Source: Gemmiger_A avium (GTDB lineage Bacteria > Bacillota > Clostridia > Oscillospirales > Ruminococcaceae). Taken from it: 23,401 bases of DNA. A program made the translations under genes and the position numbers. Below are positions 1 through 7,015 of the stretch, piece by piece; the stretch's first letter is position 1; every line of letters starts with the position of its first letter. Where the stretch lies: the NCBI GenBank assembly GCA_019114585.1, contig DXFE01000074.1, positions 1 through 23,401 of the forward strand, given 5' to 3'. The notes below the pieces were generated by a model. The model saw only the letters and a program-made list of their open reading frames with translations. It was not told the origin of the DNA and searched no databases.

Positions 1-51
1 AGGGGACTGAAAATCCCCGTGTCATTGGTTCGATTCCGATCGGAGGCACCA
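1..51 (+). tRNA. tRNA-Phe (GAA), 3' part only
   Basis: The window opens inside the anticodon arm. The stem GGGGA/TCCCC encloses loop CTGAAAA with anticodon GAA, followed by a 5-base variable loop and a T arm (ATTGG, loop TTCGATT, CCGAT). The 3' acceptor strand CGGAGGC, discriminator A and an encoded CCA end at 51. The 5' acceptor strand and D arm lie outside the window. Only four T residues separate it from the next tRNA, so the two are very probably processed from one precursor. Confidence 0.88.
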
Positions 52-55
52 TTTT

Positions 56-131
56 GCGGCTTTAGCTCATCTGGTAGAGCGCCACCTTGCCAAGGTGGAG
101 GTAGCGAGTTCGAGCCTCGTAAGCCGCTCCA
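56..131 (+). tRNA. tRNA-Gly (GCC)
   Basis: A complete 76-base cloverleaf. The acceptor strands GCGGCTT and AAGCCGC pair perfectly and the CCA is encoded. The D loop holds TGGTAGAG. The anticodon stem CCACC/GGTGG encloses TTGCCAA with anticodon GCC. The T loop is TTCGAGC. It is the last tRNA before a terminator. Confidence 0.96.
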
Positions 132-135
132 TAAA

Positions 136-167
136 GCACCCGTCGTACATGCGTCGGGTGTTTTTCT
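136..167 (+). terminator. Terminator after the tRNA-Phe/Gly unit
   Basis: The hairpin arms CACCCG and CGGGTG (137-142 and 155-160) enclose a smaller CG/CG pairing, and the run TTTTTCTTT follows at once. This is an intrinsic terminator shape and closes the tRNA transcript. Confidence 0.85.
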
Positions 168-258
168 TTATCTGTCAGCCGGCAGCCCTGTTCTGTTTTT
201 TCAGGGCGATTAGTAAACGATACCCTTACAGGATCGTTGGCAGCAGGGGGATCCCGCT

Positions 259-735
259 ATGAGTTTTATGCAGTCCTACAAACGGCTGGATGTACTCTGC
301 CGGGATATGAACGGAATCGGAATCAGCGGTTATATTGCCGACATGGAGCAGCTCACCAATGGCAGGCTCTTTGTGGCCGGTTGGGAGGAAGATTACCGGT
401 TGCTAAAGCATTACCGGCATATTCGCAACCGTATCGCCCATGATGTAGATGCTACGGAAGACGCGCTGTGTACAGCAGAGGATGCCGCATGGATCGAAGA
501 GTTTTATGGACATATCCTTAATCAAACCGATCCTCTGGCAGTCTATTGCAAAGCTTCCCTGCAGCAAAAGAGTGTACGCCGTACCGCGGAGAGTTTTTCC
601 TCGGGCATATCCTGCATTCCCCCTTCTCTTCCCCGCCCAAACCGTAAATTGAACGCGAATCTCCCGCTAATTGTAACATTGCTTGCAGGCGGTGCGGCGG
701 TGTTCATTCTGTTAATCCTGTTGTTTCTTCAATAA
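259..735 (+). CDS. HEPN-like small protein with C-terminal membrane helix
   Basis: A 158-residue protein of no family I can name. What is visible: a helical, charged N-terminal part (about 1-95), a hydrophilic linker (about 98-134), and one hydrophobic helix (about 136-157) ending two residues from the C-terminus, which suggests a tail anchor. The N-terminal part carries R56-N57-R58-I59-A60-H61 followed by D62, which fits the R-x4-6-H motif (polar residue after Arg) typical of HEPN RNases and of HepT/DUF86 proteins. The start is ATG at 259, with AGGGGG about nine bases upstream; a second in-frame ATG is at 268. The gene lies between a tRNA terminator and tRNA-Leu, which begins 11 bases after its stop codon, so the two may share a transcript. 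It looks less GC-rich than the genes that follow. A catalytic role is inferred from one motif only. Confidence 0.75.
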   Translation: MSFMQSYKRLDVLCRDMNGIGISGYIADMEQLTNGRLFVAGWEEDYRLLKHYRHIRNRIAHDVDATEDALCTAEDAAWIEEFYGHILNQTDPLAVYCKASLQQKSVRRTAESFSSGISCIPPSLPRPNRKLNANLPLIVTLLAGGAAVFILLILLFLQ

Positions 736-746
736 AAACGCTGTAT

Positions 747-830
747 GCGGATATGGCGGAATTGGCAGACGCGCTGGTTTTAGGGTCCAGTGTCCATGAC
801 GTGCAGGTTCAAGTCCTGTTATCCGCACCA
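747..830 (+). tRNA. tRNA-Leu (UAG)
   Basis: An 84-base class II tRNA with acceptor strands GCGGATA and TATCCGC, an encoded CCA, a D loop with TTGGCAGAC, a long variable arm and a T loop TTCAAGT. The anticodon stem CTGG/CCAG encloses TTTAGGG, giving anticodon TAG, which reads CUN codons. The innermost stem pair (31:39) is U-U, not a Watson-Crick pair. It starts 11 bases after the HEPN-like gene. Confidence 0.94.
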
Positions 831-853
831 ATATCGGCGGGCTTTGCCCCGCG

Positions 854-890
854 TGAAAAGCCCCGGGCTGCTGGCCGGGGCTTTTCATTT
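854..890 (+). terminator. Strong terminator after tRNA-Leu
   Basis: A 13-bp perfect stem, TGAAAAGCCCCGG (854-866) and CCGGGGCTTTTCA (875-887), with an 8-base loop. A-rich and T-rich flanks make it work in both directions. It separates the tRNA-Leu unit from the ABC importer promoter. Confidence 0.88.
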
Positions 891-959
891 TACATCCTGC
901 CATTTTTCAAAATCGCAGCCAAAACAACCTGAAAAAGCGCCGCTTTGGCGTGTGAAATC

Positions 960-988
960 TTGTGATATACCCCAAAATCCGCTATAAT
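960..988 (+). promoter_or_regulatory. Sigma-A promoter of the ABC importer operon
   Basis: The -35 box TTGTGA (960-965), 17-base spacer and perfect -10 box TATAAT (983-988) lie 33 bases before the first start codon. The stretch 891-959 shows no other signal. Confidence 0.82.
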
Positions 989-1021
989 CAGTACAAGCTT
1001 TGAACTGTAGGGGGAAACAGC

Positions 1022-2140
1022 ATGGATATCAGATTGCAGGATATCACCAAGCGCTTCGCCGGAAGAGGCCGGCGAAGCCAGGGAGAAACGGTTGCCGTTC
1101 GGGAGCTGAGCTTCCAGGTGCCAGACGGTTCTTTGGTTGGTTTGCTCGGGCCATCGGGCTGCGGCAAAACCACCACGCTGAACATGATCTGCGGCCTGGA
1201 AAAGCCCACCACCGGACGGATCTTTTTTGGTGACGAGGATGTGACCGATCTGCCGCCGGAACTGCGCGGGGTGGGCATGGTATTCCAGAACTATGCTTTG
1301 TATCCGCATCTGACGGTATTGCAGAACATTCTGTTCCCGCTGGAGAATCTGAAAGGGGCGGCACGGCCCTCCCGGCAGGAGATGCGCCGCCGCGCCACCG
1401 AGGCCGCCGCCCTGGTGCAGATTGAGGAACTGCTGGACCGCAAGCCCCGGGAGCTGAGCGGCGGGCAGCAGCAGCGGGTGGCCATCGCCCGGGCGCTGGT
1501 CAAGATGCCCCGGGTGCTGCTGCTGGACGAGCCGCTGTCCAATCTGGACGCCCGGCTGCGGCTGCAGACCCGGGAGGAAATCTGCAAAATCCAGAAAAAA
1601 ACCGGCATCACCACCCTGTTTGTGACCCACGACCAGGAGGAAGCCATGAGCATCTCCGACCAGATCGTGGTAATGAAGGAGGGCGTACTCATGCAGGAGG
1701 GCAAGCCCCAGCAGGTGTACGACGATCCGGCCAACCTGTTTGTGGCGCGCTTTCTGGGCACGCCGCCCATCAACGTATTCAAAGCCCGGGTACAGGCCGG
1801 CCAGCTGTGGCTGGCCAGCCGGCCGGTGCTGGCGGTGCCGGGCGTGGCCGACCGGGAAGTCTGGGCCGGTGTGCGCCCGGAGGGCTTTATTCCGGACGAG
1901 GCCGGGCCGGTGGTCTGCACGCCGGAACGGGCCGAGGTACTGGGCCGGGATCTGAGCATGGTCTGCTCCCACCCGGATGCACGGGACGGCGCGCTGCGTG
2001 CCATTCTGGACCCGGCCTGCGGACTGCGGGCCGACGCCGAGACCGTGCGCTTCGCACTGCGGGCGGACAAGGTGCTGCTGTTTGACACCGAAACCGAGCA
2101 GCGCATCCCCGTTGCGGCGGATAAGGGGGCGGCACAATGA
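1022..2140 (+). CDS. ABC importer ATPase, UgpC/MalK type
   Basis: The 372-residue ATP-hydrolysing subunit of a carbohydrate-type (CUT1) ABC importer, acting at the inner face of the membrane. Seen in order: Walker A GPSGCGKTT (43-51), Q-loop Gln89, signature LSGGQ (145-149), Walker B VLLLDE (165-170), D-loop SNLD, and switch His203. A C-terminal regulatory region (about 235-372) of the TOBE type found in MalK/UgpC follows and looks divergent. The start ATG follows TAGGGGGAA at a good distance. The stop overlaps the first permease start as ATGA (2137-2140), so the two are translationally coupled. Many Firmicutes share a single MsmK ATPase among sugar importers; here a dedicated ATPase heads the operon. 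The substrate cannot be read from this subunit; the usual label, glycerol-3-phosphate importer UgpC, is only a family name. Confidence 0.95.
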   Translation: MDIRLQDITKRFAGRGRRSQGETVAVRELSFQVPDGSLVGLLGPSGCGKTTTLNMICGLEKPTTGRIFFGDEDVTDLPPELRGVGMVFQNYALYPHLTVLQNILFPLENLKGAARPSRQEMRRRATEAAALVQIEELLDRKPRELSGGQQQRVAIARALVKMPRVLLLDEPLSNLDARLRLQTREEICKIQKKTGITTLFVTHDQEEAMSISDQIVVMKEGVLMQEGKPQQVYDDPANLFVARFLGTPPINVFKARVQAGQLWLASRPVLAVPGVADREVWAGVRPEGFIPDEAGPVVCTPERAEVLGRDLSMVCSHPDARDGALRAILDPACGLRADAETVRFALRADKVLLFDTETEQRIPVAADKGAAQ

Positions 2141-3027
2141 ACGACGGCTCCAAAAAAGCGTGGCTGTACCTGCTGCCTGCCCTGATCCTGCTGGGCGCGT
2201 TCCTGGTATACCCGCTGATCGACGTGCTGATCTACTCCTTTGAAGAGGGGTACAATTTTGCCTCCCAGACCTACTGGGGTATCGGCGGCTATAACTATTC
2301 CTATGTGCTGCACGACCCCTATTTTCTGCAGGCACTGAAAAACACCCTGATCCTGGTGGCGATCACGGTGCCGCTCTCCACCGGGCTGGCCCTGCTCATC
2401 TCCACCGGGCTCAGCTCCATCCGGCCGCTGCGCCAGCTGTACCAGACCGTCTACTTTCTCCCCTACGTGACCAACACCCTGGCGGTGGGCCTGGTGTTCA
2501 TGGTGCTGTTTCAGAAAACCGAATACACCGACGGCCTGGTAAACCTGATGCTGCAATGGTTCGGCGGCCCCACCATCGACTTTATCGACGGGCCGTACTG
2601 GGCCAAGATGTTCGTGCTTTGCTTTTACACCATCTGGGTGGTCATGCCCTTTAAGATCCTGGTGCTGACCAGCGCGCTGGCCTCGGTGAACCCAGACTAC
2701 TACAAGGCCGCCCGGGTGGATGGCACCTCCCGCACACGGATCTTCTTCCGCATCACCCTGCCCATGATCTCCCCCATGCTGGTGTATCTGGTGATTACCG
2801 GCTTTATCGGCGCGTTCAAGGCCTACAGCGATGCGGTGGCCCTGTTCGGCACCGACCTGAACGCAGCCGGCATGAACACCATTGTGGGCTATGTGTACGA
2901 CATGCTGTACGGCGACAGCGGCGGCTACCCGTCCTATGCGTCCGCCGCTGCCATCCTGCTGTTCGCCATCGTGCTGACCATCACCTGTATCAACCTGCTG
3001 GTCAGCCGTCGGCGGCTGGAAGACTGA
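2137..3027 (+). CDS. ABC importer permease 1 (UgpA/MalF type)
   Basis: A 296-residue membrane protein, one half of the importer channel. It has about six hydrophobic helices, beginning with WLYLLPALILLGAFLVYPL at the N-terminus. The cytoplasmic EAA coupling loop (about residues 186-206) reads YYKAARVDGTSRTRIFFRIT and then LP, the family form that docks on the ATPase. Length and layout are normal for the MalF/UgpA family, without the large periplasmic insertion of Escherichia coli MalF. The ATG overlaps the ATPase stop by four bases, and the second permease starts 10 bases after its stop. Confidence 0.95.
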   Translation: MNDGSKKAWLYLLPALILLGAFLVYPLIDVLIYSFEEGYNFASQTYWGIGGYNYSYVLHDPYFLQALKNTLILVAITVPLSTGLALLISTGLSSIRPLRQLYQTVYFLPYVTNTLAVGLVFMVLFQKTEYTDGLVNLMLQWFGGPTIDFIDGPYWAKMFVLCFYTIWVVMPFKILVLTSALASVNPDYYKAARVDGTSRTRIFFRITLPMISPMLVYLVITGFIGAFKAYSDAVALFGTDLNAAGMNTIVGYVYDMLYGDSGGYPSYASAAAILLFAIVLTITCINLLVSRRRLED

Positions 3028-3037
3028 GAGGTGCCCC

Positions 3038-3913
3038 ATGAAACATACTTCTGATCTGGCGGCCAACGGCCGGGCCGCCCGGCGGCGCAGCGGTGCTGTG
3101 CAGGCCGTTACCTACCTGGGGCTGAGCATCTGGGCTGTGGTGGTGCTGTTTCCCTTTTACTGGATGGTGCTCACCTCCCTGAAAAGCTACGCCGCCTACA
3201 ACGCCGAATACACCCCCAGCTTTTTCACCCTCTCCCCCACTCTGGAAAACTACGCGGAGGCCTTTACCGCCGTGCCCCTGGGCCGGTACCTGCTGAACAC
3301 CCTGATCTTTTCGGTACTGACCACCGCGGCCATGGTGGTGGTCAGCACGCTGGCCGCCTACGCCTTTGCCCGGCTTTCTTTCCGGGGCAAGGATCTGCTG
3401 TTCGGGCTGTTTCTGTCCATGATGATGATCCCCAGTGAGCTGGTGGTGATCACCAACTTTGTGACCATCACCAACCTGGATCTGCGCAACAGCTTCCCCG
3501 GCCTGATCCTGCCCTCCATCACCTCGGTATTCTATATCTATCTGCTGAAAGAAAGTTTCGAGCAGGTGCCGAATGAACTGTACAAAGCCGCCAAGGTGGA
3601 CGGCACCTCCGACCTGAAGTATCTGTGGAAGGTCATGGTGCCCATCTGCCGCCCCACTCTGGTGACCATTACAATCCTGAAACTGATCGAATGCTGGAAC
3701 TCCTACGTGTGGCCCCGCCTGATCACCGACGACGCAGCCTATTTCCTGGTATCCAACGGCATCCAGGAGATCCGGGAAAACGGCTTTGGCCGGGAAAACA
3801 TCCCCGCCATGATGGCCGCGGTGGTAGTGATCTCGGTACCGCTGATCCTGCTGTTCCTGGCGTTCCGCAAGAAGATCATGGAGGGTGTTTCCAGAGGAGG
3901 GATGAAGGGATGA
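3038..3913 (+). CDS. ABC importer permease 2 (UgpE/MalG type)
   Basis: A 291-residue partner permease with about six membrane helices. After a basic N-terminus (about 1-24), the first helix is at about 26-45. The EAA loop, about residues 180-200, reads LYKAAKVDGTSDLKYLWKVM followed by VP. The C-terminus ends in basic residues (FRKKIMEGVSRGGMKG), as is common in MalG/UgpE proteins. GAGAGGTG precedes the ATG. Its stop overlaps the binding-protein start as ATGA (3910-3913), so all four importer genes are tightly linked and presumably made in fixed ratio. Confidence 0.95.
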   Translation: MKHTSDLAANGRAARRRSGAVQAVTYLGLSIWAVVVLFPFYWMVLTSLKSYAAYNAEYTPSFFTLSPTLENYAEAFTAVPLGRYLLNTLIFSVLTTAAMVVVSTLAAYAFARLSFRGKDLLFGLFLSMMMIPSELVVITNFVTITNLDLRNSFPGLILPSITSVFYIYLLKESFEQVPNELYKAAKVDGTSDLKYLWKVMVPICRPTLVTITILKLIECWNSYVWPRLITDDAAYFLVSNGIQEIRENGFGRENIPAMMAAVVVISVPLILLFLAFRKKIMEGVSRGGMKG

Positions 3914-5511
3914 GAACCGGATTGCGCCGGTTGGCCGCCGGAGTACTGGCGGCGGTCTGCCTGTCCCTTTTGGCCGGCTGCCACGGCCGGCAGGAGCAGA
4001 CAGCCTTCACCGTGCCGGAAACATTTGACGAAAGCCGCCAGTATGAGATTACCTTCTGGGCCAAGAACGATACCAACAAGCGCCAGACCGACATCTACAA
4101 GCAGGCCATCGAAGAGTTTGAGGCCCTGTACCCCAACATTACAGTGACCCTGCGGCTGTACACCAACTACGGGGATATCTACAACGATGTAATCACCAAC
4201 ATCACCACCCAGACCACCCCCAATGTCTGCATCACCTACCCGGACCACATTGCTACCTATCTGACCGGCGACAATGTGGTGGCGCCGCTGGACGAGCTGT
4301 TTGCCGACGAAAAATACGGGCTGGGCGGCAGCGAGGTGCGGTTCGACTCCCCCGCGCAGGAGCAGATCGTGCCCCAGTTTCTGGACGAGTGCCGTCTGGA
4401 CGGCCATTACTATGCCATTCCCTACATGCGTTCCACCGAGGCCTGCTATATCAACAAGACCTATGTGGAGGCGCTGGGCTACACCCTGCCGGAGACCCTG
4501 ACCTGGGATTTTCTCTGGGAAGTATCCCGGGCGGCAGCCGCCACCGAGGGCGCGGACGGGGTGTACAGCCTGAACGGTCAGCAGGTGCTGATTCCTTTCC
4601 TGTACAAATCCACCGACAACATGATGATCCAGATGCTGCAGCAGCTGGGGGCGGGCTATTCTACCTCCACCGGGGTGATTCAGCTGTTCAATGACACCAC
4701 CACCGATCTGCTGTATCAGATCGCGGACGCCACCGCCGCGGGGGCGTTCTCCACCTTCAAGATCTCCGGATACCCGGCCAACTTTCTGAACGCGGGCCAG
4801 TGTGTGTTTGCCATCGACTCCACTGCCGGTTCCACCTGGATGGGCACCGAAGCCCCGCTGCTGGACATTCCTGCCGACAAGGTGGTGGAATTTGAGACCG
4901 CTGTTATGCCGGTGCCCCAGTTTGATCCGGAGCATCCCCAGATGATTTCCCAGGGGCCGTCGGTCTGTATCTTTAATAAGGAAGATCCGCAGGAGGTGCT
5001 GGCTTCCTGGCTGTTTGCCCAGTATCTGCTGACCGATTCGGTACAGATTGCCTATTCCCAGACCGAGGGCTACGTGCCGGTGACCACCAAGGCGCTGGAG
5101 AGCCCGGAGTACCAGGACTATCTCAGCCGGGCCGGAGAGGACAACGACACCTATTACCAGGTGAAGCTGGAAGCCACCCGGCTGCTGCTGGATCATCTGG
5201 ACGATGCCTTTACCACCCCGGTGTTTAACGGCTCGGCCTCGCTACGGGACGCGGCCGGCCAGCTGATCGAGACGGTGACCAAATCGGTGCGGCGCGGCCA
5301 GACGGTGGACGATGCCTTTATGGAAGCGCTCTATGCGGACACCGTCTCCCTGTACCATCTGGATTCGGTTTCCGCCTCCGGCGGCAAGGTGGATCTGGGG
5401 CCGATGCCCGCCATGTCGGTAGGGCTGCTGGCGGCGCTGGCAGCTGCCTGGGTGCTGATCCTGGCCTATCTGGCCCTGCGTCATCACCGCCAAAAAAGCG
5501 CTGAACGTTGA
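3910..5511 (+). CDS. ABC importer substrate-binding lipoprotein with C-terminal membrane helix
   Basis: A 533-residue extracellular binding protein, probably the substrate-capturing subunit of the importer. A basic signal peptide ends in lipobox LAGC with acylated Cys24. The body opens with YEITFWAKNDTNKRQ and continues with EEFEALYPNITV, the pattern of family 1 (UgpB/MalE-like) solute-binding proteins. Unlike the usual 420-450 residue proteins it is longer and ends in a hydrophobic helix (about 504-524) followed by the basic tail LRHHRQKSAER. It should therefore be held to the membrane at both ends. The start is ATG 3910: it overlaps the permease stop, is preceded by AGAGGAGG and gives the signal peptide at once; the reading frame stays open upstream but only as overlap with the permease gene. 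The ligand is unknown; oligosaccharides, polyols and glycerol-3-phosphate are all possible for the family. Confidence 0.92.
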   Translation: MRTGLRRLAAGVLAAVCLSLLAGCHGRQEQTAFTVPETFDESRQYEITFWAKNDTNKRQTDIYKQAIEEFEALYPNITVTLRLYTNYGDIYNDVITNITTQTTPNVCITYPDHIATYLTGDNVVAPLDELFADEKYGLGGSEVRFDSPAQEQIVPQFLDECRLDGHYYAIPYMRSTEACYINKTYVEALGYTLPETLTWDFLWEVSRAAAATEGADGVYSLNGQQVLIPFLYKSTDNMMIQMLQQLGAGYSTSTGVIQLFNDTTTDLLYQIADATAAGAFSTFKISGYPANFLNAGQCVFAIDSTAGSTWMGTEAPLLDIPADKVVEFETAVMPVPQFDPEHPQMISQGPSVCIFNKEDPQEVLASWLFAQYLLTDSVQIAYSQTEGYVPVTTKALESPEYQDYLSRAGEDNDTYYQVKLEATRLLLDHLDDAFTTPVFNGSASLRDAAGQLIETVTKSVRRGQTVDDAFMEALYADTVSLYHLDSVSASGGKVDLGPMPAMSVGLLAALAAAWVLILAYLALRHHRQKSAER

Positions 5512-5535
5512 TTTTTGCGCCGTTTACGGTATAAT
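5508..5535 (+). promoter_or_regulatory. Sigma-A promoter of the OB-like lipoprotein gene
   Basis: The -35 box TTGATT (5508-5513), 16-base spacer and -10 box TATAAT (5530-5535). The -35 box overlaps the stop codon of the binding-protein gene, so the downstream gene has its own promoter, and read-through from the importer is also possible since no terminator intervenes. Confidence 0.78.
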
Positions 5536-5614
5536 GTTTAGGTGTTGCAGCCTGCTGCGAATTTCCGGTCCGAGGGGGGCCGGGCGCAGCAGACCGATAT
5601 AAGGAGGAGATACC

Positions 5615-6430
5615 ATGAAAAAGATTCTGGTCTTGCTGACCGTGTTCTGCCTGGCACTTTCCCTGGCAGCCTGCGCGGGCGGTTCCGGCTCCAGCTCCAG
5701 CAGCGAAGCGGCGTCCGCTTCCCAGCCTGCCGAGAGCCAGCCGCAGGAGAGCTCCAGCGCCGCCGCTGACGGCGAGGAAGTGGCCGTCATGAGCTACGAG
5801 GAGTATATGGCCGCCGAACTGGACAGCCAGGTTACCATCGAAGCCTGCGTGCAGGCCAAGCAGTCCTGGTGGGAGGACAAAGCCACCGTATACGCCCAGG
5901 ACGAGAACGGCGCTTACTTCCTGTACAACATGGCTTGCTCGGAAGAGGACTACGCCAAGCTGACCGAGGGCACCCGCATCCGCGTGACCGGCTACAAGGC
6001 CGAGTGGAGCGGTGAAGTGGAGATCATGGACGGCACCTTCACCTTTGTGGAGGGCGATTCCTACATTGCCGAGCCCATCGACGCCACCAGCCTGCTGGGC
6101 ACCGAGGAACTGATCGACCATCAGAACCAGTTTGCCCAGTTCAAGGGCCTGACGGTGGAAGCCGCCGGCCAGGATGAAGCCGGCAACGACGTGGCGTTCC
6201 TGTACAACTGGGACGGCTCCGGCAGCCAGGGCGATGACCTGTACTTCAACGTTTCCTACAACGGCGAGACCTACACCTTTACCGTGGAGTCCTACCTGTG
6301 CGACAGCACCACCGAGGTGTACGCCGCCGTGGAGGCGCTGCAGGTGGGCCAGGTGATCGACGCCGAGGGCTTCCTGTACTGGTACGAGGGTCTGAACCCC
6401 CACATCACTTCGGTGACCGTGGTGGGCTGA
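5615..6430 (+). CDS. Secreted lipoprotein with two OB-like beta modules
   Basis: A 271-residue predicted surface lipoprotein of unknown function. The signal peptide MKKILVLLTVFCLALSLAAC ends in a lipobox with Cys20. A Ser/Ala/Glu-rich flexible linker follows (about 21-52). The remainder holds two beta-rich stretches (about 70-140 and 165-270). The first contains the pattern TVYAQDENGAYFLYN and then EGTRIRVTGYK, which recalls small OB-fold domains of secreted proteins; the second has LQVGQVIDAEGFLYWYEGLN at the same relative place. The OB-fold reading rests on pattern only. AAGGAGGAG (5601-5609) precedes the start. It has its own promoter and terminator. It might assist the importer, but nothing in the sequence proves a link. 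Confidence 0.85.
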   Translation: MKKILVLLTVFCLALSLAACAGGSGSSSSSEAASASQPAESQPQESSSAAADGEEVAVMSYEEYMAAELDSQVTIEACVQAKQSWWEDKATVYAQDENGAYFLYNMACSEEDYAKLTEGTRIRVTGYKAEWSGEVEIMDGTFTFVEGDSYIAEPIDATSLLGTEELIDHQNQFAQFKGLTVEAAGQDEAGNDVAFLYNWDGSGSQGDDLYFNVSYNGETYTFTVESYLCDSTTEVYAAVEALQVGQVIDAEGFLYWYEGLNPHITSVTVVG

Positions 6431-6457
6431 GAATCCCCGCAGCAAATACGCATACAG

Positions 6458-6492
6458 CAGGGACAGGCATATAAGCCTGTCCCTGTTTTTTT
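6458..6492 (+). terminator. Strong terminator after the lipoprotein gene
   Basis: An 11-bp perfect stem, CAGGGACAGGC (6458-6468) and GCCTGTCCCTG (6475-6485), with a 6-base loop and seven T residues. It isolates the importer region from the bil operon. Confidence 0.93.
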
Positions 6493-6521
6493 GCCGGCTT
6501 GGTGTGTGCTCAAAATTTTAA

Positions 6522-6536
6522 CTTGACTTTATCAAG
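6522..6536 (+). promoter_or_regulatory. Probable BilQ (MarR-type) operator
   Basis: A perfect inverted repeat, CTTGA-N5-TCAAG, covers the -35 box of the bil promoter. A short dyad with arms of about five bases, placed on the promoter of the regulator's own operon, is the usual site of MarR-family dimers. Autorepression by BilQ is an inference. Confidence 0.6.
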
Positions 6537-6551
6537 AAATCGGCGTATACT
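6523..6551 (+). promoter_or_regulatory. Sigma-A promoter of the bilQRS operon
   Basis: The -35 box TTGACT (6523-6528), 17-base spacer and -10 box TATACT (6546-6551), both near consensus. The bilQ start is 32 bases further on, preceded by AGGGAGGG. Confidence 0.85.
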
Positions 6552-6583
6552 GGGGCCAGCAAAACAAGCAGGGAGGGTGTTTT

Positions 6584-7015
6584 ATGTTCCGGCAAACTGT
6601 GGCATACAGTACCACCGTTCTATTTCGCGATTTTTCCGAGTATACATCCCGTCAGCTTCAAAAACTGGGGCTGAACCGGGGAATGCTGTTTCTGGTGATC
6701 TATGTGGGCAAACATCCCGGGTGCAGCCAGTCCGAACTTACCGAAGCGCTGGGACTGGACTGGGGCTACGGCCAACGCAGCATCCTGAAGCTGGTGGAGG
6801 ATGGTTTTTTACTGCGGGAGAAGCGCGGCCGCGCCTACCATCTTGACCTGAGCGAAAAGGGCCAGGAGGCCTTTGCCATCGGCCATCAGGTATTTTTTGA
6901 CTGGGACCAGGAAAACCTCAGCTGCCTGGATGAAACGGAACAAACGCAGCTGCTTGCGCTGCTGGAAAAAATCACACAGAAAGTTGCAGGCAAACGCAGA
7001 TGTACGAAACCTTAA
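6584..7015 (+). CDS. bilQ: MarR-family regulator, BilQ-like
   Basis: A 143-residue MarR-type transcription regulator. A first helix with YSTTVLFRDFSEYTSRQL serves for dimerisation in the family. The winged helix-turn-helix runs from about residue 45 to 95 (PGCSQSELTEALGLDWGYGQ, then a wing LREKRGRAYHLDLSEKG), and C-terminal helices follow. The gene heads the operon and its last 16 bases overlap the reductase gene. MarR, OYE-family reductase and flavodoxin in this order is the arrangement described for bilQ-bilR-bilS. By family habit it would repress the operon until a ligand, perhaps bilirubin or another bilin, binds; the ligand is not visible in the sequence. Confidence 0.85.
   Translation: MFRQTVAYSTTVLFRDFSEYTSRQLQKLGLNRGMLFLVIYVGKHPGCSQSELTEALGLDWGYGQRSILKLVEDGFLLREKRGRAYHLDLSEKGQEAFAIGHQVFFDWDQENLSCLDETEQTQLLALLEKITQKVAGKRRCTKP

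Noticed and set aside
747..853. tRNA-Leu 3' end as an attachment site of an integrated element
   Set aside because: I found no repeat of the tRNA end elsewhere in the window and no integrase or mobility gene.
890..2335. Long open frame on the minus strand opposite the importer genes, and similar ones at 1291-3066, 3739-5196, 5318-6445 and 7045-8082
   Set aside because: They lie fully opposite genes with clear family motifs, have no ribosome sites or family features, and arise from the GC-rich codon pattern.
1022..5511. Naming the importer a glycerol-3-phosphate (Ugp) system
   Set aside because: The likeness is at family level only; the binding protein is divergent and no glycerol or phosphate metabolism genes are nearby.
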